Of a stretch of DNA of 64,000 nucleotides, positions 49,321 to 59,577 are shown piece by piece. The stretch lies in NCBI RefSeq assembly GCF_900102515.1, contig NZ_FMVS01000008.1:1-64000 (forward strand), written 5' to 3'. The DNA is from Butyrivibrio sp. INlla14 (GTDB lineage Bacteria; Bacillota; Clostridia; Lachnospirales; Lachnospiraceae). Below the pieces are notes generated by a model. The model ran no database searches and was not told the DNA's origin. It was given only the letters and a program-made list of their open reading frames with translations. Numbering within the stretch: position 1 is the stretch's first letter; each line of letters begins with the position of its first letter. The position numbers and the translations under genes are program-made.

Positions 49321-50463
49321 ATGGCTCAAAACGAGATGCTAGCTATGATCCTGGCGGGCGGCCGTGGTAGCAGACTTAAAGATCTGACCACTAAAGTGGC
49401 TAAACCTGCAGTATATTATGGCGGCAAATATCGAATCATTGATTTTCCACTTAGTAATTGTGCAAATAGCGGGATTGATACTGTAGGAGTATTGACTCAG
49501 TATGAGTCTGTACTTCTTAACAGCTATGTTGCGCAGGATGGTAGATGGGGACTGGATTCCAAGGATAGTGGAGTTTATGTTCTCACACCAAGAGAGAAGG
49601 CTGACGAGGGTCTTGATGTTTACAGAGGAACAGCTGATGCTATTTCTCAGAATATCGATTTTATAGATAATTACAATCCTGAATACCTTCTGATTCTTTC
49701 AGGTGACCATATCTACAAGATGAATTATGCCAAGATGCTTGCTTACCACAAGAAGATGGGAGCTGATGCAACAATAGCAGTTCGTGGAGTACCTATGAAG
49801 GAAGCCAGCAGATTTGGTATCATGAATACAGACGGTAATGGACGTATTGTTGAATTTGAAGAAAAGCCTGCAAAGCCAAAGAGCAATCTTGCTTCCATGG
49901 GAATTTATATCTTTAGCTGGAAACTTATGAGAAAGATGCTGGTTGAGGATATGAAGAATCCAAATTCTGACCACGATTTTGGTAAGGACATTATTCCAAA
50001 GATGCTTGCAGATAGGAGAAATCTTTTTGCTTATGAGTTTTGCGGTTACTGGAAGGATGTGGGAACAATAGATTCACTTTGGGAAGCTAACATGGATCTT
50101 CTTGATCCCAAGAACGAGCTAAACTTAAACGATTCTTCCTGGCTAATTTATACAGAGGATGTCTCAACTCTGCCACAGTATATCGGCAAGGATGCCAAGG
50201 TCAAAAGGGCCTACATCACTCAGGGTGTCAGAGTAGAAGGTACTGTTACTAATTCAGTTCTTTTCACTGGTTCTGTTGTTGGAAAGGGCGCCAGGGTAAC
50301 GGATAGTGTACTGATGCCGGGGGCAGTTGTTGAGGATGGTGCAACAGTCACAAGGGCTCTGGTTGCAGAAAATGTCAGAATTGCCAAAAAGGCAAAGGTT
50401 GGCTCAAGGGGAAGCGAAGAAATCACCCTTGTAGCTAAAAATGTGAAGGGAGGTACAAAATAA
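49321..50463 (+). CDS. glgC: Glucose-1-phosphate adenylyltransferase
   Basis: A 380-residue enzyme forming ADP-glucose for glycogen synthesis. The nucleotide-binding N-terminus is [20 protein letters not shown] (G-G-x-G-S/T-R-L). The activator/catalytic region is [15 protein letters not shown], the glucose-1-phosphate site is [10 protein letters not shown], and [18 protein letters not shown] follows. A left-handed beta-helix of hexapeptide repeats forms the end. GGGGGG stands 6 nt before the ATG. The last base overlaps the glgD start codon. It is the catalytic partner of GlgD in Firmicute heteromeric enzymes. Confidence 0.95.
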   Translation: MAQNEMLAMILAGGRGSRLKDLTTKVAKPAVYYGGKYRIIDFPLSNCANSGIDTVGVLTQYESVLLNSYVAQDGRWGLDSKDSGVYVLTPREKADEGLDVYRGTADAISQNIDFIDNYNPEYLLILSGDHIYKMNYAKMLAYHKKMGADATIAVRGVPMKEASRFGIMNTDGNGRIVEFEEKPAKPKSNLASMGIYIFSWKLMRKMLVEDMKNPNSDHDFGKDIIPKMLADRRNLFAYEFCGYWKDVGTIDSLWEANMDLLDPKNELNLNDSSWLIYTEDVSTLPQYIGKDAKVKRAYITQGVRVEGTVTNSVLFTGSVVGKGARVTDSVLMPGAVVEDGATVTRALVAENVRIAKKAKVGSRGSEEITLVAKNVKGGTK

Positions 50464-51584
50464 TGGCAGCTTATAAAGCATTTGGAATTGTATCCTCCGC
50501 AGACAACAGCATACATGTAGAGGGACTTCATGATTACAGACCAATTGGATCTTTTTCATTCCTTGGACGATTCAGAGTTATAGATTTCCCTCTTTCTAAT
50601 ATGAGTAATAGTGGCATGGACAGAATTCAGGTTTATGTTCGTTCACGCCCAAGATCAATTGCTGAGCATATAGGATCAGGAAGACATTACAATATCAACT
50701 CAAAACGTGGTAAGGTGCAGCTTCTCTTTTCCCAGGACAGCAATGTCCATTCAATCTATAACAATGACATATGCGCTTACAGCGAAAATTTGGACATAAT
50801 AGAGAGAATGCATCAGGATTACGTGATCATTGCTCCTAGCTATATGGTTTACAAGCAGGATTACTGCGAACTTTTAAATGAGCACATTTCTTCAGGTGCA
50901 GATGTGACAATGCTCTATCACAAGGTTGATAATGCAAAAGAGTATTTCCAGAACTGCAAAACTGTAAACATTAACAGACAAAAAGGTATTCTGTCCATTG
51001 AAAAGAACCTTGGAACAGCCAAGGAAAAAAATATCAGCATGGATACCTACTGCATGAGTAAGGAAACCTTTATAAGTCTTATAAATGCAGCAAGAGAGAT
51101 GTCATCTATTTACACTCTCTCAGATATCATCAATATTAAGTGCGGAGATCTTGATATAAGAGGCTATCAGCACAAGGGATATTTTGCTTCACTCCTTAGT
51201 TTGTCTGATTATTACAGAGCATCGTTGGAGCTTCTTGATTACAACATAGCAAGCGAATTGTTCAGACCTGAGTGGCCAATCTACACAAGGACTACAGACT
51301 CTTGCCCAACCCAGTACTACGACACCTCTAAGGTTGTCAATTCCTTTGTCTCAAATGGTTGTCTTATTGAAGGAACTGTGGAGAACTCAGTTATAGGCCG
51401 TGGCGTTGTAATAAAGAAGGGGGCAGTCGTTAAAAACTCTATTATCCTTGCTTATGCAGATATCGAGGAGGGAGTTCACGTAGAAAATGCCATCGTAGAT
51501 AAATGGGCTAAGATAATACATGTAAAGGATATTCGCGGAACCGCAGAGCATCCTCAGTACATTAAACGTAGAGATACATTGTAA
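50463..51584 (+). CDS. glgD: GlgD, glucose-1-phosphate adenylyltransferase regulatory subunit
   Basis: A 373-residue paralogue of GlgC. The fold is kept (FSFLGRFRVIDFPLSNMSNS; the C-terminal hexapeptide region VENSVIGRGVVIKKGAVVKN), but the nucleotide-binding G-G-x-G-S-R motif is lost: the N-terminus reads AFGIVSSADNSIHVEGLHDY. In other Firmicutes GlgD has little activity alone and raises GlgC activity in the GlgC-GlgD complex. The ATG overlaps the glgC stop by one base (TAATG), so the two should be made together. A terminator follows. Confidence 0.95.
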   Translation: MAAYKAFGIVSSADNSIHVEGLHDYRPIGSFSFLGRFRVIDFPLSNMSNSGMDRIQVYVRSRPRSIAEHIGSGRHYNINSKRGKVQLLFSQDSNVHSIYNNDICAYSENLDIIERMHQDYVIIAPSYMVYKQDYCELLNEHISSGADVTMLYHKVDNAKEYFQNCKTVNINRQKGILSIEKNLGTAKEKNISMDTYCMSKETFISLINAAREMSSIYTLSDIINIKCGDLDIRGYQHKGYFASLLSLSDYYRASLELLDYNIASELFRPEWPIYTRTTDSCPTQYYDTSKVVNSFVSNGCLIEGTVENSVIGRGVVIKKGAVVKNSIILAYADIEEGVHVENAIVDKWAKIIHVKDIRGTAEHPQYIKRRDTL

Positions 51585-51600
51585 AAGAATAATACTTTTT

Positions 51601-51638
51601 GAAGTGGATTTCCCAAGTGGAGATCCACTTCTCTTTTT
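51601..51638 (+). terminator. Terminator after glgD
   Basis: GAAGTGGAT and ATCCACTTC pair around a 13-nt loop, then TCTTTTTTT. Confidence 0.88.
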
Positions 51639-51788
51639 TTAAAGAACTCTTTTGACGCACCTTAAAATGCGCTGGTCCAAACATGAAATAAACGGAATTT
51701 AATAAAAATATAATATATTTAATTGTGCACATTTGATAGAATATAGGTGAATGGGAATTTGTCTTTTCCATGCAGAAAGGAGCTGTTA

Positions 51789-53015
51789 ATGTTAGCAACA
51801 CTAATTCCTCTATTTGATGGCAACATGTCTGTCTGTGCATATTCTGTTTTTGGCCGCAAGGAGAATCATTTCCTTAACCCTTCTCTAGAGGGAGGCGCTA
51901 GGTATGACGGTGCAGGAACAGTGCATGAGCTTGAAGTTGTCAGCAGCATGGGCGTTGGAACTTTATCAGGTGGCAAAGAGGTATTTGTGCCAATAAATCA
52001 GTTCTCAATATTTGCGGAGATTTCCCTTCAATGTACAGTTCCTGCCAATAAAGTTGTTCTTCTTATGGACAATACCATCTCAGCTGATGAACAGCATGTA
52101 AGAAGAATAAAGGAATTAAAGTCACAAGGCTACAAGCTGGCTATGAGAAAGCTCCCTATCACAAGCTTTGAACCATATAGAGAGGTGCTGAGCTTGTGTG
52201 ATTATATTCTTCTTAATCATGCCAAGATAGATATCACCAAAGCCAAAATCTATTTTAGCAATGTATATCCAAATATTAAGCTCTGTGCTGTAAATGTAGA
52301 TACCAAGGAAGAATATGAGGAACTTATAAAGGATGGTGGATATGACCTGTACGAGGGTAGTTTTTTCAGAATGCCTGTAAAGGAGTCTGAGACAGATGTA
52401 AGTCCTCTTAAGGTTAATTATATTGAGCTTTTAAATGTTGTTAACGCTCCTGATTTTGATCTTCAGGATGCTGCTGATGTTATTGGAAAAGACCCTGCTC
52501 TTGTAATTTCTCTCTTGGAAATGGTCAATAGAATGTCTTTAAATTCTGAGATCACGTCTATCAGGCATGCGGCAGCAATGCTGGGACAAAAAGAGCTAAA
52601 GAGATGGATCAACACAGCAGTCACCAAGGAACTCTGCGCAGACAGACCTTCTGAGATTACAAGGCTTGTTATGATAAGAGCCAAGTTTGCGGAGAATCTT
52701 GCTCCGTTATTTGAACTTGCTGTTTCATCTCAGGAACTTTTTATCATGGGACTATTTTCTGCTCTGGACATCATGCTTGGGAAGACTATGGAAGAAGCCC
52801 TTGATATGGTACAGGTTTCAACACATGTTAAGAATGCAATACTTCACAACGAAGGTGAGTATGCAAAGGTGCTTAATTTTATCATGAGATATGAAGATGC
52901 GGATTGGACCGAGGTTTCAAGGCTCATGGTGCTTGGTAATATTGACATGGATAAGGTATACGAAGCGTATCTTAGCTCCCTTAAGTGGTATCGTGATCTT
53001 TTTCCTCATAAGTAA
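51789..53015 (+). CDS. Degenerate-EAL and HDOD domain signalling protein (YuxH-like)
   Basis: A 408-residue cytoplasmic protein. Residues 1 to about 205 are shaped like an EAL domain of the YuxH type but lack its catalytic residues. They end in GGYDLYEGSFFRMPV, the counterpart of the Q-G-Y-x-F-x-x-P motif. Residues about 215-400 are an HDOD domain (FDLQDAADVIGKDPALVISL; ITSIRHAAAMLGQKELKRWI) without HD metal ligands. Such proteins relay signals by protein contact, not catalysis. ATG 51789 with AGGAG is chosen over 51747. It is first in a co-directional run; the hybrid kinase starts 17 nt later. Confidence 0.82.
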   Translation: MLATLIPLFDGNMSVCAYSVFGRKENHFLNPSLEGGARYDGAGTVHELEVVSSMGVGTLSGGKEVFVPINQFSIFAEISLQCTVPANKVVLLMDNTISADEQHVRRIKELKSQGYKLAMRKLPITSFEPYREVLSLCDYILLNHAKIDITKAKIYFSNVYPNIKLCAVNVDTKEEYEELIKDGGYDLYEGSFFRMPVKESETDVSPLKVNYIELLNVVNAPDFDLQDAADVIGKDPALVISLLEMVNRMSLNSEITSIRHAAAMLGQKELKRWINTAVTKELCADRPSEITRLVMIRAKFAENLAPLFELAVSSQELFIMGLFSALDIMLGKTMEEALDMVQVSTHVKNAILHNEGEYAKVLNFIMRYEDADWTEVSRLMVLGNIDMDKVYEAYLSSLKWYRDLFPHK

Positions 53016-53032
53016 TATTTCGGGGTAAATTT

Positions 53033-56000
53033 ATGCTGGATGTTAAGGAAATAGGCAGCATAACTTTCAACCTTGCTGCAGTTATAATCAGCATTACCTG
53101 TGTATTCTACACACTAATAATGAAGAGCAGACGTAAAAACAGAAGTATGCTCTTTGTATCTATATGTTCTGTTGTAGCACTTGATGCCATAATGGGAATT
53201 CTGGGCGAGATAGTGCTGGTCTCCTTTCTTTCAGATTCAGTTAAATTACCGCTGCTTATAGCCTTCAACTTTGTGTACTATCTTACTCATTTTGCACTGG
53301 CTCCAATGCTTGCTCTTTATATTATTTATGTGTGCAATGTTCAGTACAGATTTACAAGGTTTGCCAGAGGGTTAGTAAGTATTCCTTTTGTTTTTCTGGA
53401 ACTAATGGTTATTATTTCTCCAATCTTTAACTGGGTCTTTTACTATGACGAGAATCTTGTTCTCCATAGAAATGTCGGAGTCTACGTGGCTTATGCCATA
53501 AGTGCTTTTTATATTCTTTTTGCCATGACGGCACTCTTTATTTACTGGAATGATCTTAGCAGGTCGAAAAGAATTGCTTTCCTTTATTTTTCCATGCTTG
53601 TTATCATTGGAACTCTTATTCAAATGTTCATTATTGAGATTAGGTCTGAGCTTATGGCCGAGGCAATAGGGTTCATGGGCTTTATGATGATGCTTGAAAA
53701 TGATGACGACAGGATAGACACTTCAACGAGAGTGTATAACAGGAATGCTTTTGTAAGGGATGTGACTGGATATTTTAAGTATAAGAGGAATTTTTATACA
53801 ATCTGTATCAGAATAACCAATGCTGATATATACAGGAAAATGACTGGATTTGAGGAGTATGAGAATGTCCTTAGAATGCTGATAGAGTATCTGGTTAACA
53901 TTGGAGACAGGAATGATGTCTATAGGATAAGTTCTGATGATTTCTTTTTATTATGTCCTGACATAGATAAGGGAAAAGCTGACGAGATAGCTGCTAATAT
54001 CTTTCGGAGATTTCAGGAAGAGTGGAAGATAGATGACAAAGAGGTACTATTAAAGGCTACGACTTTTATGGCCTATTCTCCAGATCAGTTTGGGAATGTG
54101 GATTATCTTTTACTTCTGGCTGAAAGCACCATAGATAAGGAATTTGACCATGTACTCTCTGGCCACGAGCTTGATTTTATCTTAAGACGAGCAGATGTTG
54201 AAAATGCAGTGCGAAGGGGACTGGAGGAAGGAAATTTCAGGGTGTACTTTAACCCTATCTATACCAAGGAAGAAAGGGCAATCTGCGCAGCAGAGGCTTA
54301 TGTTCAGCTAAGGGACAAGCAACTTGGCCATGTTCACAGGGACGAATTTATTCCAGTAGCAGTACAGACAGGAATGATCGAAAAGCTTGGATGGTTTATC
54401 ATTGATCAGGTTTTTTATTTTCTTGGCGGCGGTATTGTTGAGGAGATGGGAATAGATTTTATAAGTATCAACCTTAATTCTGTTCAGATAATCAAGCCGG
54501 ACTTTGCAGAGAGAGTGCAGCAGATGTGGGAAAAATATGGTGCATCTCCTTCGAAAATTGTTTTTAACATTTCAGAAACCGCTGCAGAAGCGGATCGAAG
54601 CGTCCTTATAGGTGTAATGCAGAAACTTAGCGGCTTTGGCGTCAGATTCTTTCTTGATGAATATGGAACTGGCTTTTTTAACATGCAATCTTCAATTTCC
54701 ATGGTTTTTGAAGGTGCCAATATTGATGCAAGATTTGTAGAGAATGCAGCTGTGAACCCTCAGAGTAAGATCATTTTGGACAACAGACTTAAAATGATCG
54801 CACAAATGGGGAAAAAGATAGTTCTTTCAAACGTTGATAGTCAGGAATGCTTTGATGCTATAAATGGCATAAAGGCAGATTATATACAGGGCACTTATTT
54901 TTCATCTCCCGCTAGTAAGAATGAATTTATAACAATCCTGAAAGCTACAGAAATGGCCAGGATGGAGGAAAGAAGAGCAAGGGCTGCCAATGAAGCAAAG
55001 AGTAATTTCCTTGCAAATATGTCCCATGAGATCAGAACTCCTATCAATGCTGTTCTTGGCATGAATGAAGTTATCTTAAGGGAATGTCAGGATGAGAAAA
55101 TACTTGAATATGCCAGAAATATTGAAGGCGCTGGTAAAACTCTTTTGTCTTTGATAAATGATATTCTGGATTTCTCCAAGATTGAAGCAGGCAGTATGGA
55201 GATAAGCGAGACGGAGTATGACTTTAGCTCTGTTCTTAATGACATCTACAACATGATACATATTAAGGCAGAGCAAAAGATATTAGAGCTTGAGTTTAAT
55301 GTGGATGAGAACCTGCCGGATACAATGTTTGGTGATGAGATAAGGCTTAGGCAGATCATAGTCAACCTTCTTAACAATGCTGTTAAATATACCCAGAAGG
55401 GCACAGTTACCTTGACTGCCACAGGAAAGAAAACGGGGGTGGATATGATCACCCTCAAAATTGATATAACTGACACCGGAATGGGCATAAAAGAAGAGGA
55501 TATTTCAACGCTGTTTGATAAGTTTAAGAGACTGGATATAGACAAGAACAGGACTGTGGAAGGAAGCGGACTTGGTCTTGCTATTACTTGTTCTCTCCTT
55601 GAACTTATGGGCGGAAGCATTTCTGTGAGCAGTGAATATGGGAAGGGCTCTACTTTCTCCATCCTTTTGCCGCAGAGAATTGTTGGTGATACTAAGATTG
55701 GAGATTTCAGAAAAAGGATATCCCAAAATGTTCAGGACAGAAAGCCCTATAAGGAGACCTTTACAGCTCCGGATGCCAGGATTTTTGTAGTTGATGACAC
55801 ACCTATGAACCACGTTGTCATCACTGAGCTTTTAAAGCCTACGAAGCTTCAGATAGAATCTGCAAGAAGTGGAGCAGAGTGCCTTGAAAAGCAGCATGAA
55901 AAGAAGTATGACCTGATCTTTTTGGATTATAGAATGCCGGGGATGGATGGTACTGAGACTTTCCACGCGATAAAAGATGACAAAGAAAGTCCTAACCTTG

Positions 56001-56815
56001 ATACCCCGATAATAGTTCTTACTGCAAATGCAATCACTGGAGCAAGGGATAACTTCCTGAGAATAGGCTTTGATGATTACCTTAGTAAGCCTATTGAGAG
56101 TGACAAGCTCGAGGCTGCTCTTATCAGATTCCTTCCCAAAGATAAGGTCGTTATAACTGTCACAGAGGAAGAAAATACAAAAGAAAATGCGTCAGAAAAT
56201 AGTCAGTCAGACTGGTTTGCGGCACTTTCGTTTATCGATGAGATTGATGTAAGTGTTGGACTTTCAAACTGTGGAAGTAAAGAGAGCTATCTGAATATTC
56301 TAAAAGTATTTTTTGAATCAATAGGCAATACCAGAGAAAACATAAAGAACAGTTATGAAACAGAGAACTGGAAGGATTACACAAGTTATGTTCATTCGCT
56401 AAAGAGCACCAGCAGGACTATTGGCGGAATTAGTCTGTCAAAGCTTGCTGAGAAGCTTGAAAAAGCAGGAAATGAAAATGACATAGATACAATCAGAACC
56501 TATCAGGATGAGCTTCTTGACAAGTACTATGTACTTGAAACAGGACTTGATCATATTCCCGAGATAAAAGGTCAGCATGATGAAGATAAGGAGAAAAAGC
56601 CTATCTCAGAGGCTCAGCTCAAGGATGCTTATGCAAGTATACTTGAAGTAAGTAAGGTACTTGATTATGACACACTGATGTTTATTCTGGATTCCATCAA
56701 GGAATATGAGCTTCCTTTTGATGATTCCATTGCAATGAAAAAAATCGCCGACCTGTCTTATAAACTGGATTGGGACGGTATTTCACAATTGGTAGAGAGT
56801 AGACTAAATAGTTAG
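53033..56815 (+). CDS. Hybrid sensor kinase with degenerate GGDEF-EAL, receiver and Hpt
   Basis: A 1260-residue membrane histidine kinase. Residues 1 to about 225 hold about seven helices. About 235-375 is a GGDEF-like domain (TRVYNRNAFVRDV), but the active site reads RISSDDFFLL. About 385-640 is an EAL-like domain with AAEAYVQL for EAL, LDEYGTGFFNM for DDFGTG and GANIDARFV for the K-x-D loop, so probably no catalysis. Then come the dimerisation helix with His665 (NMSHEIRTPINAVLG), the ATPase domain (NNAVKY, DTGMGI, GSGLGLAI), a receiver with Asp965 (FLDYRMPGMDG) and an Hpt domain with His1121 (YVHSLKSTSRTIG). All phosphorelay residues are kept. The C-terminal 120 residues are unassigned. The double-receiver protein follows 11 nt later. 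Confidence 0.88.
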   Translation: MLDVKEIGSITFNLAAVIISITCVFYTLIMKSRRKNRSMLFVSICSVVALDAIMGILGEIVLVSFLSDSVKLPLLIAFNFVYYLTHFALAPMLALYIIYVCNVQYRFTRFARGLVSIPFVFLELMVIISPIFNWVFYYDENLVLHRNVGVYVAYAISAFYILFAMTALFIYWNDLSRSKRIAFLYFSMLVIIGTLIQMFIIEIRSELMAEAIGFMGFMMMLENDDDRIDTSTRVYNRNAFVRDVTGYFKYKRNFYTICIRITNADIYRKMTGFEEYENVLRMLIEYLVNIGDRNDVYRISSDDFFLLCPDIDKGKADEIAANIFRRFQEEWKIDDKEVLLKATTFMAYSPDQFGNVDYLLLLAESTIDKEFDHVLSGHELDFILRRADVENAVRRGLEEGNFRVYFNPIYTKEERAICAAEAYVQLRDKQLGHVHRDEFIPVAVQTGMIEKLGWFIIDQVFYFLGGGIVEEMGIDFISINLNSVQIIKPDFAERVQQMWEKYGASPSKIVFNISETAAEADRSVLIGVMQKLSGFGVRFFLDEYGTGFFNMQSSISMVFEGANIDARFVENAAVNPQSKIILDNRLKMIAQMGKKIVLSNVDSQECFDAINGIKADYIQGTYFSSPASKNEFITILKATEMARMEERRARAANEAKSNFLANMSHEIRTPINAVLGMNEVILRECQDEKILEYARNIEGAGKTLLSLINDILDFSKIEAGSMEISETEYDFSSVLNDIYNMIHIKAEQKILELEFNVDENLPDTMFGDEIRLRQIIVNLLNNAVKYTQKGTVTLTATGKKTGVDMITLKIDITDTGMGIKEEDISTLFDKFKRLDIDKNRTVEGSGLGLAITCSLLELMGGSISVSSEYGKGSTFSILLPQRIVGDTKIGDFRKRISQNVQDRKPYKETFTAPDARIFVVDDTPMNHVVITELLKPTKLQIESARSGAECLEKQHEKKYDLIFLDYRMPGMDGTETFHAIKDDKESPNLDTPIIVLTANAITGARDNFLRIGFDDYLSKPIESDKLEAALIRFLPKDKVVITVTEEENTKENASENSQSDWFAALSFIDEIDVSVGLSNCGSKESYLNILKVFFESIGNTRENIKNSYETENWKDYTSYVHSLKSTSRTIGGISLSKLAEKLEKAGNENDIDTIRTYQDELLDKYYVLETGLDHIPEIKGQHDEDKEKKPISEAQLKDAYASILEVSKVLDYDTLMFILDSIKEYELPFDDSIAMKKIADLSYKLDWDGISQLVESRLNS

Positions 56816-56826
56816 GAGCAAAAACT

Positions 56827-57591
56827 ATGCCGAACATGTTTAAGAAAATCTTGCTTGTCAGAAATGAAGAAACCTTCATGGTCAACGCTATCAAAAATCT
56901 CCTAAAGAGTAATAACTATCAGGTGGAGGATTCGACCTATTCCCTGGGGGAACTTAGTGGAAAAGTGTCAGGAGTAAACCTTGTAATCCTGTATACTGAC
57001 CAGGACTTTGAAGATCACAGGGATGCAATGGTCTATTTTAAAGACGTTTCTATGGAGGAAAACCTTATCGTTATTGTGATAGGTGATAAGGCAGCTTTTG
57101 ACCTGGTTCACCGCTATATTCCGCAAGAGGATATAGCTTATGAAATAACCAGGCCTCTTGATATGGCTGATCTCATGGAAAAGGTTGGAATAGTTACGGA
57201 TGACGAATTTGAGCAGCAAAAGAAAAAATGCATCCTGATAGTGGATGATGACCCCACCTACATACAGATGATAAGAGAATGGCTAAAAGATATCTACAGA
57301 GTTGGAATGGCCAATTCAGGAACCCAGGCTGTTGCATGGCTGGCAACCAACAAGGCTGATCTTATTCTTCTTGATTATGATATGCCTGTTCTGGATGGAC
57401 CAACAGTCCTTCAGATGCTTAGAAGCGAATCTTTTTCAAGCTCTACTCCTGTAATGTTCCTGACTGGAAAAAGCGACAGAAAGAGCGTCACTGATGTGAT
57501 TGCCCTTAAGCCTGCGGATTATCTTTTGAAAAGCATCAGCAGGGATAAGCTTCTTGAGACATTGGGTAACTTTTTTAGACAAAGGAAATGA
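56827..57591 (+). CDS. Response regulator with pseudo-receiver and receiver
   Basis: A 254-residue protein with two receiver folds and no output domain. The first (residues 1 to about 128, FKKILLVRNEETFMVNAIKN) lacks the acidic pocket and phospho-Asp, reading LVILYTDQD. The second (about 133-254) is canonical: CILIVDDDPTYIQMI, phospho-Asp183 in LILLDYDMPVLDG, FLTGK, and PADYLLKSI. It probably takes phosphate from the Hpt of the upstream kinase and acts by protein contact. It starts 11 nt after the kinase gene and ends 3 nt before the next gene. Confidence 0.85.
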   Translation: MPNMFKKILLVRNEETFMVNAIKNLLKSNNYQVEDSTYSLGELSGKVSGVNLVILYTDQDFEDHRDAMVYFKDVSMEENLIVIVIGDKAAFDLVHRYIPQEDIAYEITRPLDMADLMEKVGIVTDDEFEQQKKKCILIVDDDPTYIQMIREWLKDIYRVGMANSGTQAVAWLATNKADLILLDYDMPVLDGPTVLQMLRSESFSSSTPVMFLTGKSDRKSVTDVIALKPADYLLKSISRDKLLETLGNFFRQRK

Positions 57592-57594
57592 TAA

Positions 57595-59577
57595 ATGACT
57601 TTTGATCTGGCACTGATTGACAGAACTACATATAGGATAGCAGCAGCTATTATCTGCATAACCTGTCTTTTCTATTCGGCAATGATGCGCAAAAGAAATG
57701 CCATAAGGAGCAGGCTTTTTATGATGCTTCTTGTCTTTACACTGATAGACTGCTTTACAGAGCCTATTTCATATTTGTTTATTTATGGGCCTTTTACCGA
57801 TACAGTTAAGTGGATTGTCAGTTATATCTGCCAGATGGTCTATTATTTGACGCATTTTGGCATCATCCCAATTTATGTTTTTTATATTATAGTTACTTGT
57901 GGCATTGAGTTTAAATTTACTGCTTTCAAAAGAAATATCATAAAGTTTCCTTTTTATATCCTTGAAGTTATGCTTTTGCTCAATCCATTTACAGAATTTG
58001 TTTTTAAGATCATAGGCAAATTTCAATATGGTAGATCCTATGGTATTTACTTAGCTTACACGCTTGCAGCGGCTTACTTTTTGTTCGGAGTATTTCTTTT
58101 TATCAAAAACTGGTATGCCATAAGCAAAATAAAAAGAGTTGCCATGATTTATTTTATGGCGCTTGCATTTATAGGCACTGCTGTTCAAATGCTGATACCG
58201 TCAGTTAAATGCGAGCTTTTATGCGAAGCGATAGGCCTTAGCGGCATTATGATCATGATAGAAAAGGACGATGACAAAATAGATGTTTCAACCGGAACTT
58301 ACAATAGAAATGCCTTTGTACAGGATGTTACAGCGTATTTTAAACTGAAAAGGGAGTTTAGGGCCATATGTATCAGGATAGAGAATCTTGGAATATATAG
58401 GAAATTGTACGGCTATGAGAGTATTGGAAATCTCACCAGGCAGATAGCTACTCATCTTTTGGAATATGGCAGGGAAAATAATGTATATCATACCAGAAAT
58501 GATGTCTTTTACATGCTGGTAACGGAGGCTATGGCAGGAGAGATTGCTTCAGTCACAGAGAATATAGCAAAAAGGTTTGAGCAGACCTGGGATAACGGCT
58601 CTGACAGCATAAAACTTGACGCTATTGTGCTTGTGGCAGATTGTCCTCAGCAGCTTAGTAATATAAATGATATTTTCCTCATGGATTCGACTTCTTTGAA
58701 AGGTAATGAAAAGAAGCTGCTATGCGGCGAGGATCTGAATTTCCTATTAAGGAGGATAGAAGTAGAAAAGGCAATAGGCAGAGGAATAAGTGAAAAGACT
58801 TTTAAGCTTATGTTTTATCCCGTATATAGGGGGCGGGACTGGCGCATTAAGCTGTCCCATGTGACACTTAATCTTAATGACTCTGAGCTTGGAGAAATAC
58901 CTCCTTCAGAATTTATGGAGGTTGCAGAGGGATCTGGCTTTATAGAGGAGATTCAGTACAGAACTTTGGAATCGGTATGCAGGTTTTTATCCAACGGTGT
59001 TGATAAATCGGACATGCAAATGGATTTTGTTCTGGTGCCTATAATGTCTGCAACTATCCTTAGAAGTGAGTTTGTTAAGAAGGTAAAAGAGATAGTTGAT
59101 CACTTTGGCGTCGACCCTTCACTTATAGCATTTGTAATGAAGGAATCCTATGCATTTTATGCAAAAGAGACTCTTTTGGAACTAATGAATGGGCTTGTTG
59201 AATATGGTATCAGGATGTATATAAGTGATTACGAAGCTGGATTTCTTGGTTTTAATACCATAGCCAGCTATGATCTTGAGGGAGTGATCGTTGAAATCAG
59301 AAGTCTGTTTGAAGCGGACAATGAAGAAAATGCCAAGATTGTTTTCTCCAACAGGATCAACATGATAAAGCAGCTTGGAAAGGTCTGCATCATAACCGGA
59401 ATAGACACCAGGGAATATTATGATAAAATAAGTGAAGTTCCTATTGACTTTGCTGAAGGTGATTACTTGTCCCCTGCAATTACCAAAAATGAACTTCAGA
59501 ACAAGTTCTGGCATGGAGAACACCTTTTATTTACAAAAGATGGAGTTGAGCGACTAGAGGAAGATGAAAATATTTAA
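57595..59577 (+). CDS. Membrane protein with degenerate GGDEF-EAL domains
   Basis: A 660-residue paralogue of the first 640 residues of the hybrid kinase, without kinase parts. About seven N-terminal helices (YRIAAAIICITCLFYSAMMR and others) are followed by a GGDEF-like domain (STGTYNRNAFVQDVTAYFKL) whose active loop reads HTRNDVFYMLV. An EAL-like domain comes next with HVTLNLNDSELG in place of EAL and ISDYEAGFLGFN for DDFGTG. Both look inactive. It may pair with the kinase by its matching domains or bind a nucleotide. AAGGAA precedes the ATG. Its end overlaps the next gene by 14 nt. Confidence 0.82.
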   Translation: MTFDLALIDRTTYRIAAAIICITCLFYSAMMRKRNAIRSRLFMMLLVFTLIDCFTEPISYLFIYGPFTDTVKWIVSYICQMVYYLTHFGIIPIYVFYIIVTCGIEFKFTAFKRNIIKFPFYILEVMLLLNPFTEFVFKIIGKFQYGRSYGIYLAYTLAAAYFLFGVFLFIKNWYAISKIKRVAMIYFMALAFIGTAVQMLIPSVKCELLCEAIGLSGIMIMIEKDDDKIDVSTGTYNRNAFVQDVTAYFKLKREFRAICIRIENLGIYRKLYGYESIGNLTRQIATHLLEYGRENNVYHTRNDVFYMLVTEAMAGEIASVTENIAKRFEQTWDNGSDSIKLDAIVLVADCPQQLSNINDIFLMDSTSLKGNEKKLLCGEDLNFLLRRIEVEKAIGRGISEKTFKLMFYPVYRGRDWRIKLSHVTLNLNDSELGEIPPSEFMEVAEGSGFIEEIQYRTLESVCRFLSNGVDKSDMQMDFVLVPIMSATILRSEFVKKVKEIVDHFGVDPSLIAFVMKESYAFYAKETLLELMNGLVEYGIRMYISDYEAGFLGFNTIASYDLEGVIVEIRSLFEADNEENAKIVFSNRINMIKQLGKVCIITGIDTREYYDKISEVPIDFAEGDYLSPAITKNELQNKFWHGEHLLFTKDGVERLEEDENI

